Below are positions 1 to 8,134 of a stretch of DNA of 14,940 bases, piece by piece. Under the pieces are notes generated by a model. It was not told where the DNA came from and did not search any database. It saw nothing but the letters and a program-made list of their open reading frames with translations. How positions within the stretch are numbered: position 1 is the stretch's first letter; each line of letters opens with the position of its first letter. The translations under genes were made by a program, and so were the position numbers. Origin of the DNA: an uncultured Aquincola sp. (GTDB taxonomy: Bacteria; Pseudomonadota; Gammaproteobacteria; Burkholderiales; Burkholderiaceae); the NCBI GenBank assembly GCA_937883885.1, contig CAKZXL010000571.1, positions 1 to 14,940 on the forward strand, written 5' to 3'.

Positions 1-1025
1 ACCGCCTCCCCGCCTTCGGTGGCCTCGGTGGCCGCCTTGCTGGCCATGCCGTCGGTCACCTTGGCGTTGTCGGTGTTCTGCGCGATCGACGAGGTCATCT
101 GCTCGATCGACGCGCTGGTTTCTTCCACGCCCGCCGCCTGCTCGCTGGCCGCCTGGCTCAGGGCCTGGGCGGTGGCGCTCACCTCTTCAGACGCGCTGGC
201 CAGGCCCTGCGCACTGTTGTTGACTTCGCTGACCACACGCGAGAGCTTGTCCACCATGTTCTGCATGGCGCGCAGCAGCATCGCGGTTTCGTCCTTGCCC
301 TGCGGCTCCAGCGTCACGGTCAGGTCGCCTTCCGACAGCGCATCGGCGGCCTTGACGGCGCGGGTCAGGGGCCGGGTGACGCTGCGGCTGATGAAAACGC
401 CCAGCAGCACGCCCAGCAGCAGGCCGCCCGAGACCAGCGCCACCATCGCGTTGCGGCTGGTGTTGTACAGCGCCTCCACCTCATCGTTGGCGGCTTCGGC
501 GCGCTTTTCCTTCTGGTCGGTCAGCTCGCCCAGCATGCCGTCCAGCGCATCGGCGCGCTCGCGCACCTTGGCCAGCGAGGCGATGAGTTCGTCGCTGCGC
601 TCGGCCAGCTTGGTGCGCGCAGCCAGGTCCAGCGCATGCTTCATGTCGGACTGGTAGTCGTCCCAGGTCTTGTTGGCACTGGCGAACAGCTCCTTGGCCC
701 GCTCGCTGACGAACAGCGGCCGGGCCTGGTCCAGGCTGGCTTTGGCCGCAGCGCTGTACTTGCCGATCGCGGCCAGGTGCTTGTCACGCTCTTCCTGGCT
801 GGTGGCCAGCAGGAAGTTGGAGCGGGCACGGCCGATCGCGATGATCTGGATGTTCGCTTCCTTGATGTGCGACAGGCCCATCAGCTCACGGCTGTACATG
901 CCTTCGGCCAGGTCGTTCATCTGCGAAGCGTTGTGCAGCGCCACGCCGCCCACCACGCCGCTGAGGCCCGCGACCACCAGGAAGCCGGTGATCAACCGGG
1001 TGCCGATCTTGAAGTTGGAAAACAT
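1..1025 (-). CDS. Methyl-accepting chemotaxis protein (C-terminus beyond the window)
   Basis: A membrane chemoreceptor that senses a periplasmic signal and controls the CheA kinase. Only the first 341 residues are visible. They show TM1 at about residues 10-30, a periplasmic helical domain of the four-helix-bundle MCP type at about 31-190, TM2 at about 193-213, a HAMP linker at about 212-265 (RSVTRPL start, then EGDLT), and the start of the methylation/signalling coiled coil with alanine-, serine- and glutamate-rich heptads and EETSASIEQM. The hairpin tip lies outside the window. The ATG at 1025 is preceded by AAGGA (1032-1036 on the opposite strand) at good spacing. It starts 41 nt after the cheA stop on the same strand, so it is very probably in the same operon. 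The ligand cannot be told from the sequence. The family call is secure. Confidence 0.93.
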   Translation of the reverse strand, partial: MFSNFKIGTRLITGFLVVAGLSGVVGGVALHNASQMNDLAEGMYSRELMGLSHIKEANIQIIAIGRARSNFLLATSQEERDKHLAAIGKYSAAAKASLDQARPLFVSERAKELFASANKTWDDYQSDMKHALDLAARTKLAERSDELIASLAKVRERADALDGMLGELTDQKEKRAEAANDEVEALYNTSRNAMVALVSGGLLLGVLLGVFISRSVTRPLTRAVKAADALSEGDLTVTLEPQGKDETAMLLRAMQNMVDKLSRVVSEVNNSAQGLASASEEVSATAQALSQAASEQAAGVEETSASIEQMTSSIAQNTDNAKVTDGMASKAATEATEGGEA

Positions 1026-1066
1026 CGGTAGTCCTTGAAACTGCTGGACGGTTACTGCGGATGCGC

Positions 1067-3157
1067 TCAACGCGCCGTCGGAGAGCCGGTGACAGGGGAA
1101 TGGGCGGCAGCCGGGCCAGCGCCCCGCTCCACCGGCTTGTGGCTGACGTTGAGCGCCTGGCCGATGAGGGACGGCACGTCCAGGATCAGCGCCACGTCGC
1201 CGCTGCCACGAATGCTCGAGCCGCTGATGCCCTTGACCTGCGCGAACATCTTGGACAGCGGCTTGATGACCGTCTGGAATTCGCCCAGCAGCGTGTCCAC
1301 CACCAGGCCCACCTTCTGGGCGCCGTGGCGCACCACGCAGATGTTCTGGCGCCGGCCGGGCTCGCCGTCCAGCTCGAAGGTCTCGCGCAGGCGGATCAGC
1401 GGCAGCACCTCGCCACGCAGGTCGGTGTAGTCGTTGGGCTGCTCGCCCTCGGCCACCGGCTCGGGGCTGTACTCGATGCACTCTTCCACCACGTCCAGCG
1501 GCACCACGAAGACCGACTTGCCCACGGCCAGCTGAAAGCCTTCGATGATGGCCAGCGTCAGCGGCAGGCGCACCGTCACGGTGGTGCCTTCGCCGGGCCG
1601 GCTGCTGATGTCGACGCTGCCGCGCAGCGCGGTGATGTTGCGCTTGACCACGTCCATGCCCACGCCGCGGCCGGACAGGTTGGTGATCTGTTCGGCCGTG
1701 GAAAAGCCGGGCTCGAAGATCAGGTTGTAGGTCTCGCTGTCGGTCAGCTGGCGGCCGGCTTCCACCAGGCCACGCTCCACCGCCTTGGCCAGGATGCGCT
1801 CGCGGTTGAGGCCACCGCCGTCATCACTGACCTCGATGACGATGCTGCCCGAGTCGTGGAAGGCATTGAGCCGCACCGTGCCACGCGCCGGCTTGCCGCG
1901 CTGGGCGCGCACGTCGGCCGGCTCGATGCCGTGGTCCATCGAGTTGCGCACCAGGTGGGTCAGCGGGTCGCCGATGCGCTCGACCACCGTCTTGTCCAGC
2001 TCGGTGTCCTCGCCGCTGACTTCCAGCGCGATGTCCTTGCCCAGCTCGCGGGCCACGTCGTGCACCACGCGCTGGAAACGGTTGAAGGTGGCGCCGATCT
2101 TGACCATGCGCAGCTGCAGCGCGCTGTCGCGCACCTGCTCCACGAGCTGGCTAACGGCGTCGTTGAGTTCGGCCAGGTCGGGGTCGCGGCGCTTGCGGGC
2201 GGCCAGGTTGGCACCGGCGGCGGCGATGATGAGTTCACCCACCTGGTCGATCAGCTGGTCGAGCTTGGCGGCATCGACGCGGATGGACTGGCTTTCGCTG
2301 CTGCGGTTCTCGCGGGCCTTGGGCTGGCGCTCGCCGGCCGGCGTGTCGGCCACCGGCGCAGCGGCCGGGGCCGCGGCCACCGGGGCTGCCACAGTGGCGG
2401 TCACAGCGGCGGCCACGGGCTGCGCGGCCTGCGGCGCCACGCGCTCGATCTGCAGCGTGCAATCGTCGCGCACGAACTCGAACACCGATTCGATGGCGGC
2501 CTGGTCGGCCTGGCTGCACAGCAGGATGTCGAAGCCCAGGTAGCAGCACTCGGGGTCCATCTCGTCGGCCTCGGGCAGGCCGGCGGCGTCGGTGGCGATG
2601 CGCTCGATGCGGCCCAGCGTGCCCAGGTAGCGGATGAAGGCCATCGGGTCCATGCCGTTGCGCAGCACGCCCTGGCCGAACTGCACCTGGATGCGCCACT
2701 GGCCGGCATCGCCGGCGGGCGCCGCAGCGTCCTCTTCGGCGGCCGGCGTTGCCGCCGCCTCGCCGCCCAGGTACACCTGCAGCCGGGCCACCAGCGGCGC
2801 GCCTTCGGCCAGCAGCGCCGCGCCGGGCGTGCCGCCGTCGGCCACCGCGGCCACCAGGGCGCCGATATGGTCGCCGCAGGCCAGCAGCAGCGCGATCAGC
2901 GCGTCGTCCGTGCGCAGATGGCCGGCGCGCACGTCGTCCAGCACGCTTTCCACCACGTGGGTGAAGGCCACGATGTCGTCGAGCCCGAACAGGCCCGAAG
3001 AACCCTTGATGGTGTGCGCGGCGCGGAAGATGGCGTTGACCGCCTCCGAGGTGCCGGCCTCGTCGAGCTGGCCGAGCGAGAGCAGCGCGTCTTCCATCTG
3101 TTCGAGGAGTTCGCGGCTTTCGACGATGAAGGTCTGCAGAGCCTGGTCGAGGTTCAT
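1067..3157 (-). CDS. cheA: Chemotaxis histidine kinase CheA
   Basis: The autophosphorylating kinase that passes phosphate to CheY under chemoreceptor control; 696 residues. Domains in order are: HPt with phospho-accepting His48 in AAHTIKGS; a divergent P2-like domain at about 152-240; an alanine/proline-rich linker at about 241-290; the P3 dimerisation helices at about 291-355; the HATPase domain at about 356-535 with N-box NSMDHGIEP (405-413), G1 DDGGG (445-449), F box FEPGFST and G2 GRGVGMD (496-502); a CheW-like domain at about 540-670; and a short loose tail. The start at 3157 is chosen because the HPt domain begins at once (MNLDQALQTF). The 70-residue in-frame extension upstream is only the STAS gene read in another frame. 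The gene begins 16 nt after the STAS stop. All key catalytic residues are present. Confidence 0.97.
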   Translation of the reverse strand: MNLDQALQTFIVESRELLEQMEDALLSLGQLDEAGTSEAVNAIFRAAHTIKGSSGLFGLDDIVAFTHVVESVLDDVRAGHLRTDDALIALLLACGDHIGALVAAVADGGTPGAALLAEGAPLVARLQVYLGGEAAATPAAEEDAAAPAGDAGQWRIQVQFGQGVLRNGMDPMAFIRYLGTLGRIERIATDAAGLPEADEMDPECCYLGFDILLCSQADQAAIESVFEFVRDDCTLQIERVAPQAAQPVAAAVTATVAAPVAAAPAAAPVADTPAGERQPKARENRSSESQSIRVDAAKLDQLIDQVGELIIAAAGANLAARKRRDPDLAELNDAVSQLVEQVRDSALQLRMVKIGATFNRFQRVVHDVARELGKDIALEVSGEDTELDKTVVERIGDPLTHLVRNSMDHGIEPADVRAQRGKPARGTVRLNAFHDSGSIVIEVSDDGGGLNRERILAKAVERGLVEAGRQLTDSETYNLIFEPGFSTAEQITNLSGRGVGMDVVKRNITALRGSVDISSRPGEGTTVTVRLPLTLAIIEGFQLAVGKSVFVVPLDVVEECIEYSPEPVAEGEQPNDYTDLRGEVLPLIRLRETFELDGEPGRRQNICVVRHGAQKVGLVVDTLLGEFQTVIKPLSKMFAQVKGISGSSIRGSGDVALILDVPSLIGQALNVSHKPVERGAGPAAAHSPVTGSPTAR

Positions 3158-3173
3158 GGGGGTCTCGTTGGTT

Positions 3174-3458
3174 TCAGGCCGCGTCGAGCGGCAGGGCCAG
3201 CAGCTCGAAGGCGTCGCGCACCGCGGCGCTGGGGGCGCGCAGCTGCAGGCGCCGGTCCAGCGAGGCGGCTTCACGGCGGGCCAGCAGCAGCAGCTGCACG
3301 CCGGCGGTGTCGATCTCGCTGACGTCCGACAGGTCGAAGGCCGGCTCGGCGGCGCGGCGCACCGCATCCAGCATCACCGGCTTGAGTTCGCTGGCGCGGT
3401 AGATGGTGAGCTCGCCGTCCAGCGCCAGCGCCTCGGGGCTCATGGCGGCGGCGCTCAC
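3174..3458 (-). CDS. STAS-domain protein of the che operon
   Basis: A single-domain STAS protein of 94 residues, related in fold to anti-sigma-factor antagonists (SpoIIAA/RsbV type) and to MlaB. The diagnostic stretch is DLSDVSEIDTAGVQLLLLA at about residues 42-60, where the Asp-Thr before Ala-Gly-Val occupies the position of the phosphorylatable Ser/Thr in SpoIIAA-like proteins. The chosen start is a GTG at 3458 that overlaps the cheY TGA as GTGA, which suggests translational coupling. An in-frame ATG at 3443 would give 89 residues; neither start has a convincing Shine-Dalgarno. It lies between cheY and cheA, so a role in the chemosensory pathway is inferred from position, but its partner and target are unknown. 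The STAS call is firm and the function open. Confidence 0.85.
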   Translation of the reverse strand: MSAAAMSPEALALDGELTIYRASELKPVMLDAVRRAAEPAFDLSDVSEIDTAGVQLLLLARREAASLDRRLQLRAPSAAVRDAFELLALPLDAA

Positions 3459-3823
3459 GGCAGCACCAGCTTTTGCACCACGCCCAGCAGCTGCTCGGGC
3501 TTGAAGGGCTTGGTCACCCAGGCCTTGGCACCTGCGGCCTGGCCTTCGGCCTTCTTGCTGTCCGCCGTCTCGGTGGTCAGCATCACGATGGGCGTGAACT
3601 TGTAGGCCGGGTTCTGCTTGACCGCCTTGACGAAGCTGATGCCGTCCATGTTGGGCATGTTGACGTCGCTGATCATCAGGTGGACCTTCTGGCCCTTGAG
3701 CTTGGACAGCGCGTCCTTGCCGTCGCAGCCCTCCAGCACGTCATAACCTGCATTGCGCAGCGAGATGCCCACCACCTGCCGGAGCGAGGCAGAGTCGTCG
3801 ATGATCATGATGGTTTTGGCCAT
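3455..3823 (-). CDS. cheY: Chemotaxis response regulator CheY
   Basis: A single-domain receiver of 122 residues that takes phosphate from CheA and signals to the flagellar motor or another target. The acid pocket is Asp9-Asp10, the phosphorylated residue is Asp53 in MISDVNMPNMDG, the switch residue is Thr83 in VMLTTE, and the conserved lysine is Lys105 in VTKPF. There is no output domain. It starts 14 nt after the stop of the upstream MCP-like gene and its TGA overlaps the GTG of the STAS gene. Other single-domain receivers look the same by sequence, but the position two genes upstream of cheA supports CheY. Confidence 0.95.
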   Translation of the reverse strand: MAKTIMIIDDSASLRQVVGISLRNAGYDVLEGCDGKDALSKLKGQKVHLMISDVNMPNMDGISFVKAVKQNPAYKFTPIVMLTTETADSKKAEGQAAGAKAWVTKPFKPEQLLGVVQKLVLP

Positions 3824-3837
3824 GGCGTTTTACTGCG

Positions 3838-5052
3838 TCAGAAGAAGGTGATCTCGGATTCGGTCGCGGCCACGGCCACGGGGGCCTTGGCGCGGCTGCT
3901 GGGGCTGCTGCTGCCTTGCTGCACCTGGTGCACCTGGTGCTCATCGGCCATTGCGTAGGTGCTCTGCAGTTCGGCCAGCAGGCCGTCGGCGGACACCGGC
4001 GTCAACACGTGGGTCTGGTTGAACTGGCGCTGGTTGTCGGCCAGCGTGTCGGGCAGCCGCGCGATGTTCTGCTTGACGTGGGTGAGCATCTGGCTCACGC
4101 GGTCCTGGAACTGCAGGGCCACCAGCGCGCCGGAAATCTCGCCTTGGATGCCGATGCTTTCGTTCTTCAGCACCTCGGTGGAATGGGCCAGGCCGTCGGT
4201 CACCTCGCGCAGGTCGTGCAGCACGGCGGCGATCACGTCGCGCGCGCCCTGCATCGAGGCTTCGTCGGCGCTGCTGGTGGCGGCCGAGGCTTCGCTGGCG
4301 GCCACGATGGCCTCGCTGACCAGCCGCACCTTGTCGGCGATGCGCTTGCCGGTGTCGCCCGACATCGACGAGAGCTTGCGCACTTCCTGCGCCAGCACGC
4401 CGAAGCCGCGGCCGGCGTCGCCCGCACGGGCGGCCTCGATGGCCGCATTGACGGCCAGCAGGTTGGTCTGCGCCGCGATGGCGGCCACGTCGGTGGCCAT
4501 CTGCTGCAGCTCCTGGATGAAGTGGCTGAGCTGCTGCACCTGGGCCACCAGCCGGGCCTTGCCCTGGTTGGCCGCTTCCAGCGAGCTGACGACCGACGAC
4601 AGCTGCTCTTCGCTGCGGTTGAACACCGACAGCAGGCAGGCTTCGCCGTTGCGGCCCGAGCCGTCGGACACCTTCACCGCACGGTCGAGCTTGTCGACGA
4701 TGCCGGCGAACTGCCCGGTGAGCGCGGCGATCGCGCTTTCCATCTGGTAGCGGGAGTTCTCGATGTGGCCGCTCCACACCGGCGCCAGCGCCTCGCCCAG
4801 CTGCTGGTGGCTGTTGACATAGGCCTGCAGCGCCTGCGCGTCCTGCGTCAGGGCGCGGCCCACCAGCCAGGCGCCGACGCCACCGGCGGCCACCAGCACC
4901 GCGGCCACGCCGCCGGCCACCCATCCGCCGGGCCCCATGCCCACCAGCGCCAGCGCGCCGGCCACGCCGGGCAGCGCTGCCGCCACCTGGGGCCAGCGCC
5001 GGCCGGCACGACTGGCAGCTGCGGGGCTGCCTGCTTTGTTTGCAACTTCCAT
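3838..5052 (-). CDS. MCP-like transducer with membrane hairpin and CheZ-like motif
   Basis: A 404-residue chemoreceptor-like protein and the first gene of the che operon. Two closely spaced hydrophobic segments (about residues 22-39 and 43-66) form a membrane hairpin with essentially no periplasmic loop, so it has no external sensor domain. The signalling hairpin tip is plain: [20 protein letters not shown] at residues 192-211, followed by [14 protein letters not shown]. No HAMP domain is seen. After the coiled coil comes [11 protein letters not shown] (313-323), whose Asp317 and Gln321 reproduce the DxxxQ spacing and FQD context of CheZ (FQDLTGQ). A Ser/Pro/Ala-rich linker (about 378-396) leads to an acidic-hydrophobic end, ESEITFF. 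MCP family membership is certain; CheY phosphatase activity is an inference. A sigma-28 promoter lies just upstream, and AAGGTGG precedes the ATG. Confidence 0.9.
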   Translation of the reverse strand: MEVANKAGSPAAASRAGRRWPQVAAALPGVAGALALVGMGPGGWVAGGVAAVLVAAGGVGAWLVGRALTQDAQALQAYVNSHQQLGEALAPVWSGHIENSRYQMESAIAALTGQFAGIVDKLDRAVKVSDGSGRNGEACLLSVFNRSEEQLSSVVSSLEAANQGKARLVAQVQQLSHFIQELQQMATDVAAIAAQTNLLAVNAAIEAARAGDAGRGFGVLAQEVRKLSSMSGDTGKRIADKVRLVSEAIVAASEASAATSSADEASMQGARDVIAAVLHDLREVTDGLAHSTEVLKNESIGIQGEISGALVALQFQDRVSQMLTHVKQNIARLPDTLADNQRQFNQTHVLTPVSADGLLAELQSTYAMADEHQVHQVQQGSSSPSSRAKAPVAVAATESEITFF

Positions 5053-5113
5053 CGACCCACCTTGTGAGAACCGGGGGCCCGCTGGGAACGGGGCGCCACG
5101 GTCTGTGCGAGGT

Positions 5114-5140
5114 GTATCGGTCGAGTGAGAACTAACTTGA
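5114..5140 (-). promoter_or_regulatory. Sigma-28 (FliA) promoter of the che operon
   Basis: On the minus strand TCAAGTTA (5140-5133) is followed after exactly 11 nt by ACCGATAC (5121-5114). The known FliA consensus is TAAAGTTT or TCAAGTTT, N11, GCCGATAA. The -10 matches at six of eight positions, including the CCGATA core, and the -35 matches the TCAAGTT form. Transcription would begin near 5104, giving a leader of about 50 nt before the ATG at 5052. This places the MCP-like gene, cheY, STAS, cheA and the following MCP in the late flagellar regulon. Confidence 0.85.
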
Positions 5141-5173
5141 ATGTCCGATATACGACACTACTGACGGATATTC
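5139..5173. repeat. Inverted repeat overlapping the che promoter -35
   Basis: GAATGTCCG (5139-5147) and CGGATATTC (5165-5173) form an inverted repeat with one mismatch and a 17-nt spacer. The left arm overlaps the last two bases of the sigma-28 -35 element, and the repeat lies between that promoter and the trkH stop. It could be an operator upstream of the promoter or a weak hairpin at the end of trkH. There is no T-run, so it is not a typical terminator. Confidence 0.4.
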
Positions 5174-5184
5174 GGCGCCGACCC

Positions 5185-6720
5185 CTATTTGCGCCAGAAC
5201 TGCGGTGTGAAAAGCACGAGCACCGTCAGCAACTCCAGCCGGCCGAGCAACATGCCGAAGGTGCACACCCAGGTCTGCGGGCCGGTCAGCGTCTGGAAGT
5301 TGGCCGCCGGCCCCACGTCGCCCAGCCCGGGGCCGATGTTGTTGACGCAGGCCACCACGGCGGCGAAAGCGCTCACCACGTCCAGGCCGGTGAGCAGCAG
5401 CAGCAGGGTCAGCATGATCATCGAGCCGCCGTAGATCAGCATGAAGGCCAGCACCGCCGACAGCACCCCCGGCGCCACCGCCTGGCCGTTGAACAACACC
5501 GGATTGACCACCCGCGGGTGCACGATGCGCACCAGCTCCTGTTGCGCCTGCTTGAGCAGCAGGATCATGCGCACCATCTTGATGCCTCCGCCGGTGGAGC
5601 CGGCGCAGCTGGCAAAGCAGCCCAGCAGCACCATGACCACCGGCGCGAACGCCGGCCACTGCTCGTAGTCGGTGGACACGAAACCGGTGGTGGTGGCCAG
5701 CGACACCACGTGAAAGCTCACGTGGCGCAGCATCTCCCAGGGGTCGACGTAGGTGCGCGCCACCGCCAGGTTCAGCGCGATGACGACGATGGTGGCCGCG
5801 ATCCAGCCCAGGAACCAGCGCGCCTCGGTGCAGCGCAGCAGCGGCCGCAGCGAGCGCGTGCGCCACACCACGAAATAGCGGGCGAAATTGATGCCGGCCA
5901 GCAGCATGAACACCATGGCCACCGCATCGAGCAGCGGCGAATCCCAGTGGCCGAAGCCGTTGTCGTAGCTGCTGAAGCCGCCCAGGCCCACCGTGCTGCA
6001 GGCATGCATGAAGGCGTCGGCCCAGTTCATGCCGGCGGCGCGGTAGGCCAGCAGGCAGGCGGCGCTGAGCACCATGTACACGCCCCACAGGCCCCGCGCC
6101 GTCTCGGCGATGCGCGGCGTGAGCTTGGCTTCCTTCATCGGGCCGGGCGTTTCGGCCTTGAACAGCTGCGAGCCGCCCACGCCCAGCAGCGGCAGCACCG
6201 CCACCACCAGCACGATGATGCCCAGCCCGCCCAGAAACTGCAGGAAGCAGCGCCACACGTTGATGGACAGCGGCAGCGCGTCCAGCCCGGTGAGCACGGT
6301 GGCGCCGGTGGCGGTGAAGGCCGACATCGCCTCGAAATAGGCATCGGTGAAGTGCATGCCCGGCAGGTTCAGCAGCAACGGCAGGCTGGCAAAGCCGGGC
6401 AGCAGCGTCCACACCAGCGTGACGAGCAGGAAGCCGTCGCGCGGCTGCAGCTCGCGCCGGTAGCGCCGCCCCAGCAGCCACATGGCGCTGCCGCTGGCGG
6501 CGGTGACCACCAGCGACAGCCCGAAATCGCGCAGCGCCGCATCGCCGCCCACCCATGCAAAGGCCAGCGGCACCAGCATGCTGGCCGCGAACACGAGCAC
6601 GATGAAGCCGACGATGGGCAGCAGCGGCAACACCGTGTTGCCCCAGGCGGTGCGCAGCAGGCGGCTGCGGCGGTGGCGCGCGGCGCGCCGGGCGCGGCGT
6701 TCGTCGTGGCGCAGCTGCAT
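5185..6720 (-). CDS. trkH: Trk potassium transporter membrane subunit TrkH
   Basis: The ion-conducting subunit of the Trk K+ uptake system in the inner membrane; 511 residues with about ten hydrophobic segments. The four pore-loop filter segments of the Trk/Ktr/HKT superfamily are visible: TATGATVL (136-143), STVGLGGFSS (242-251), ATTTGFVSTD (342-351) and NNIGPGLGDVG (460-470), each with the expected filter glycine. CAGSTGGGIKMVR (372-384) is the conserved segment after the third repeat. The N-terminus is strongly basic (many arginines in residues 1-26) before the first membrane helix. The start at 6720 lies 2 nt after the trkA stop, so the two are translationally linked. TrkH and TrkA are partners, TrkA gating the pore through nucleotide binding. 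Confidence 0.96.
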   Translation of the reverse strand: MQLRHDERRARRAARHRRSRLLRTAWGNTVLPLLPIVGFIVLVFAASMLVPLAFAWVGGDAALRDFGLSLVVTAASGSAMWLLGRRYRRELQPRDGFLLVTLVWTLLPGFASLPLLLNLPGMHFTDAYFEAMSAFTATGATVLTGLDALPLSINVWRCFLQFLGGLGIIVLVVAVLPLLGVGGSQLFKAETPGPMKEAKLTPRIAETARGLWGVYMVLSAACLLAYRAAGMNWADAFMHACSTVGLGGFSSYDNGFGHWDSPLLDAVAMVFMLLAGINFARYFVVWRTRSLRPLLRCTEARWFLGWIAATIVVIALNLAVARTYVDPWEMLRHVSFHVVSLATTTGFVSTDYEQWPAFAPVVMVLLGCFASCAGSTGGGIKMVRMILLLKQAQQELVRIVHPRVVNPVLFNGQAVAPGVLSAVLAFMLIYGGSMIMLTLLLLLTGLDVVSAFAAVVACVNNIGPGLGDVGPAANFQTLTGPQTWVCTFGMLLGRLELLTVLVLFTPQFWRK

Positions 6721-6722
6721 CG

Positions 6723-8126
6723 TCAGAAGAAGGTGGCGCCGACCTGGAACAGCCGCTCCACCTCGCGCACCATGCGCTTGTGCGGCAGGAACACGATCAC
6801 GTGGTCGTCGGTCTCGATCACCGTGTCGTGGTGGGCCATGATCACCTGCGGTGCCTGACCGCCCTGCCCGCCCAGGCCGCGCACCAGCGCGCCAATCTGG
6901 GCGCCGCGCGGCAGCGCGATCTCTTCCACCCGCCGGCCCACCACCTTCGATTGCCGGCTGCTGCCACGGGCCACGATCTCCAGCGCCTCGGCGGTGCCGC
7001 GGCGCAGGCTGTGCACCGCCTCCACGTCGCCGCGGCGGATGTGGGCCAGCAATTCGCCGATCACCGTGTGCGAAGGCGAAATGGCGATGTCGATCTGCGT
7101 GCCCTGCACCAGGTCGGCATAAGCCCGGCGGTTGATCAGCGCCAGCACCCGCCGCGCGCCCAGCCGCTTGGCCATCAGGCAGGCCATGATGTTGTCTTCG
7201 TCGTCGCTGGTCAGCGCCGCGAACAGGTCCATGTCGCGGACGTTCTCGTCCTCCATCAGGTCCTCGTCGGTGGAGTCGCCGTGCAGCACCAGGGTGCTGC
7301 CCTGCAGCTGGGTGGCCAGGTACTGGCAGCGCTCGGCATTGACCTCGATCAGCTTCAACTCGCAGCTGCCTTCCAGCTCGCGCGCCAGGCGCAGGCCCAC
7401 CCGGCCGCCGCCGGCGATCATCAGCCGCCGGGTGGGCCGGTCCATCTGGCGCAGCGCGCCCAGCACCTGCCGCACGTGCGAGGTGGCGGCCAGCACGAAC
7501 ACCTCGTCGCCGGCCGCGATGCGCGTGCTGCCTTCCAGCGGCACCGAGCCATTGCTGCGGTAGATGGCCACGATGCGCATGTCGGCGCCGGGCACCAGCT
7601 GCGGCAGCTCGGCCAGGCTGTGCTGCACCATGCCGCCGCCACGCACCGCACGCACCGTGATCAGGCTGACCAGGCCACCGACGAATTCCAGCACCTGCAG
7701 CGCCTCGGGGTAGTCGATCAGCTTGCGGATGTAGCGGGTGACCGAGGCTTCGGGGCAGATGACCTCGTCCACGCCGAAGCCGGTGCCCTTGGCCAGCAGC
7801 GGCGAGCCGGCCTCGAATTCGGGCGATCGCAGCCGGGCCACCGCCATCGGCACGTTGAAGACCTCACGCGCCACCTTGCAGGCCACCAGGTTGGTCTCGT
7901 CGGCGGCGGCGCAGGCGATCAGCATGTCGCAGTCGTCGGCGCCGGCTTCGCGCAGCACCGAGGGCTGGATGCCGTTGCCCACCACGCTGCGCAGGTCCAG
8001 CCGGTCCTGCAGCACGGCCAGGCGCCGCGGGTCGGTGTCCACCAGGGTGATGTCGTTGCGCTCGGAGACCAGGCTCTCGGCCACGCTCTCGCCGACCCGG
8101 CCCGCCCCGATGATCAGGATGTTCAT
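6723..8126 (-). CDS. trkA: Trk potassium transporter regulatory subunit TrkA
   Basis: The cytoplasmic gating subunit of the Trk system; 467 residues, which is close to the usual length. It has the duplicated RCK architecture: a first Rossmann RCK_N with GAGRVG at residues 7-12 and Asp30 closing the second strand, a first RCK_C at about 140-215, a second RCK_N with GGGRVG at 239-244, and a second RCK_C at about 375-455. NAD(H)/ATP binding at these folds controls TrkH. The last domain carries a small glycine/glutamine-rich insertion (GLGGQGGQ, 417-424) that looks like a flexible loop. The ATG at 8126 is the only reasonable start and has no Shine-Dalgarno. A -10-like TACACT lies 8 nt upstream, which suggests a leaderless transcript. 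Confidence 0.97.
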   Translation of the reverse strand: MNILIIGAGRVGESVAESLVSERNDITLVDTDPRRLAVLQDRLDLRSVVGNGIQPSVLREAGADDCDMLIACAAADETNLVACKVAREVFNVPMAVARLRSPEFEAGSPLLAKGTGFGVDEVICPEASVTRYIRKLIDYPEALQVLEFVGGLVSLITVRAVRGGGMVQHSLAELPQLVPGADMRIVAIYRSNGSVPLEGSTRIAAGDEVFVLAATSHVRQVLGALRQMDRPTRRLMIAGGGRVGLRLARELEGSCELKLIEVNAERCQYLATQLQGSTLVLHGDSTDEDLMEDENVRDMDLFAALTSDDEDNIMACLMAKRLGARRVLALINRRAYADLVQGTQIDIAISPSHTVIGELLAHIRRGDVEAVHSLRRGTAEALEIVARGSSRQSKVVGRRVEEIALPRGAQIGALVRGLGGQGGQAPQVIMAHHDTVIETDDHVIVFLPHKRMVREVERLFQVGATFF

Positions 8127-8134
8127 GGCGCGGC

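Noticed and set aside
1061..3322. 753-codon open frame antisense to cheA
   Set aside because: A mirror of the GC-rich codon pattern of cheA. It has no ribosome-binding site and no family resemblance, being rich in His, Gln, Ala and Gly.
5125..6858. 577-codon open frame antisense to trkH
   Set aside because: Low-complexity His/Gln/Arg-rich translation, typical of a shadow frame; trkH on the other strand has full family motifs.
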